Shown here: positions 32,751 to 32,953 of the stretch, piece after piece
How the letters are laid out: each line of letters starts with the position of its first letter
Numbering within the stretch: the first letter of the stretch is position 1
Assembly: GCA_013813775.1 (NCBI GenBank)
Contig: JACCRE010000325.1
Span: 1 to 32,953, forward strand
Source of the DNA: Planctomycetaceae bacterium
GTDB lineage: Bacteria; Planctomycetota; Planctomycetia; Planctomycetales; Planctomycetaceae
Direction: 5' to 3'
DNA length: 32,953 nt
Made by a program: the position numbers and the translations under genes
The notes under the pieces: model-generated
What the model was told of the DNA's origin: nothing
What the model saw: only the letters and a program-made list of their open reading frames with translations
Databases searched by the model: none

Positions 32751-32953
32751 CCGCCCGCTGTTCTTCTCCCGCAGCCGCACCGGCGCATCAGGACTTACGT
32801 CGAGTGCCGACTTCGGCATCGCGCTTAGGTAGAGGATGCGTGCGAGATCGCACGGCGGACTCCCGCGGCGGCAACCTAGGCTCTGCCGCCGGACTGTGGG
32901 CCGCCGCGCCCTCGCGGGCATCTGAACGGCCGACCGACGCTTCACACCACGGG
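32730..32953 (-). CDS. Possible 3' end of a minus-strand gene cut by the window edge
   Basis: A minus-strand frame is open from the window end down to a TGA at 32730-32732, giving at least 74 codons. The last 40 residues (DLARILYLS, MPKSALDVSPDAPVRL, KNSGRKEMFGN) look more protein-like than the Arg/Pro-rich part before them, and many third codon positions are G or C. I recognise no family. The stop lies inside the pyrimidine-rich repeat, as for the gene at 30062. The rest of the 320-nt tail holds only an 8-bp hairpin (32866-32873 with 32884-32891). It may equally be a non-coding region. Confidence 0.3.
   Translation of the reverse strand, partial: RGVKRRSAVQMPARARRPTVRRQSLGCRRGSPPCDLARILYLSAMPKSALDVSPDAPVRLREKNSGRKEMFGN

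Noticed and set aside
1-32953. tRNA or rRNA genes, CRISPR arrays, insertion sequences, phage genes
   Set aside because: The gaps were read on both strands; no cloverleaf, rRNA core, regular repeat-spacer array, transposase or integrase motif was seen.

Overview
The window comes from a GC-rich bacterium of the phylum Planctomycetota, most likely class Planctomycetia. I infer this from gene content: a DUF1559 prepilin-like protein, several PQQ-type beta-propellers with different membrane anchors, large secreted proteins with NPCBM-like modules, an ECF sigma factor beside a membrane-anchored giant protein, a BatA/VWA pair with a squalene-cyclase-repeat protein, and a DUF1570-type HExxH protein. 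Shine-Dalgarno sequences are often weak or absent. I cannot name the genus.

Layout. 1-2137 (+): a GspG-like pseudopilin with a clear terminator, then a YkgJ-type cysteine-cluster protein. 2286-10585 (-): a three-gene operon read from high to low coordinates. It encodes a 979-aa secreted NPCBM-like protein, a 185-aa ECF sigma factor 5 nt downstream, and a 1582-aa protein with an anti-sigma-like cytoplasmic head, one membrane segment and a very large periplasmic part ending in a PQQ propeller. The first and last proteins share a C-terminal module. 10952-15894 (+): a YhaO-like metallophosphoesterase and a YhaN-like SMC-type ATPase, a likely DNA-end-processing pair. 16114-17250 (-): a DUF1559 prepilin-like protein with an intrinsic terminator. 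17493-18860 (+): a propeller lipoprotein. 18847-26540 (-): two membrane VWA proteins with a 4-nt start/stop overlap, a squalene-cyclase-repeat protein and a HEAT-repeat protein. 26852-28177 (+): a secreted propeller. 28401-29993 (+): purH. 30062-31381 (-): an unrecognised exported protein. 31544-32635 (+): a DUF1570-like metalloprotease. The last 320 bases hold a repeat and perhaps the 3' end of a minus-strand gene.

PurH is the only housekeeping enzyme. Most other genes encode envelope or secreted proteins. The strongest candidate for an undescribed system is the sigma-factor operon at 2286-10585. Its third protein looks like a one-piece transmembrane sensor and anti-sigma factor, and its first protein is a secreted partner carrying the same terminal module. 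The second theme is intergenic repeats: two inverted-repeat families and a family of degenerate purine-block/pyrimidine-block elements. One of the latter supplies the last codons and stop of the gene at 30062.
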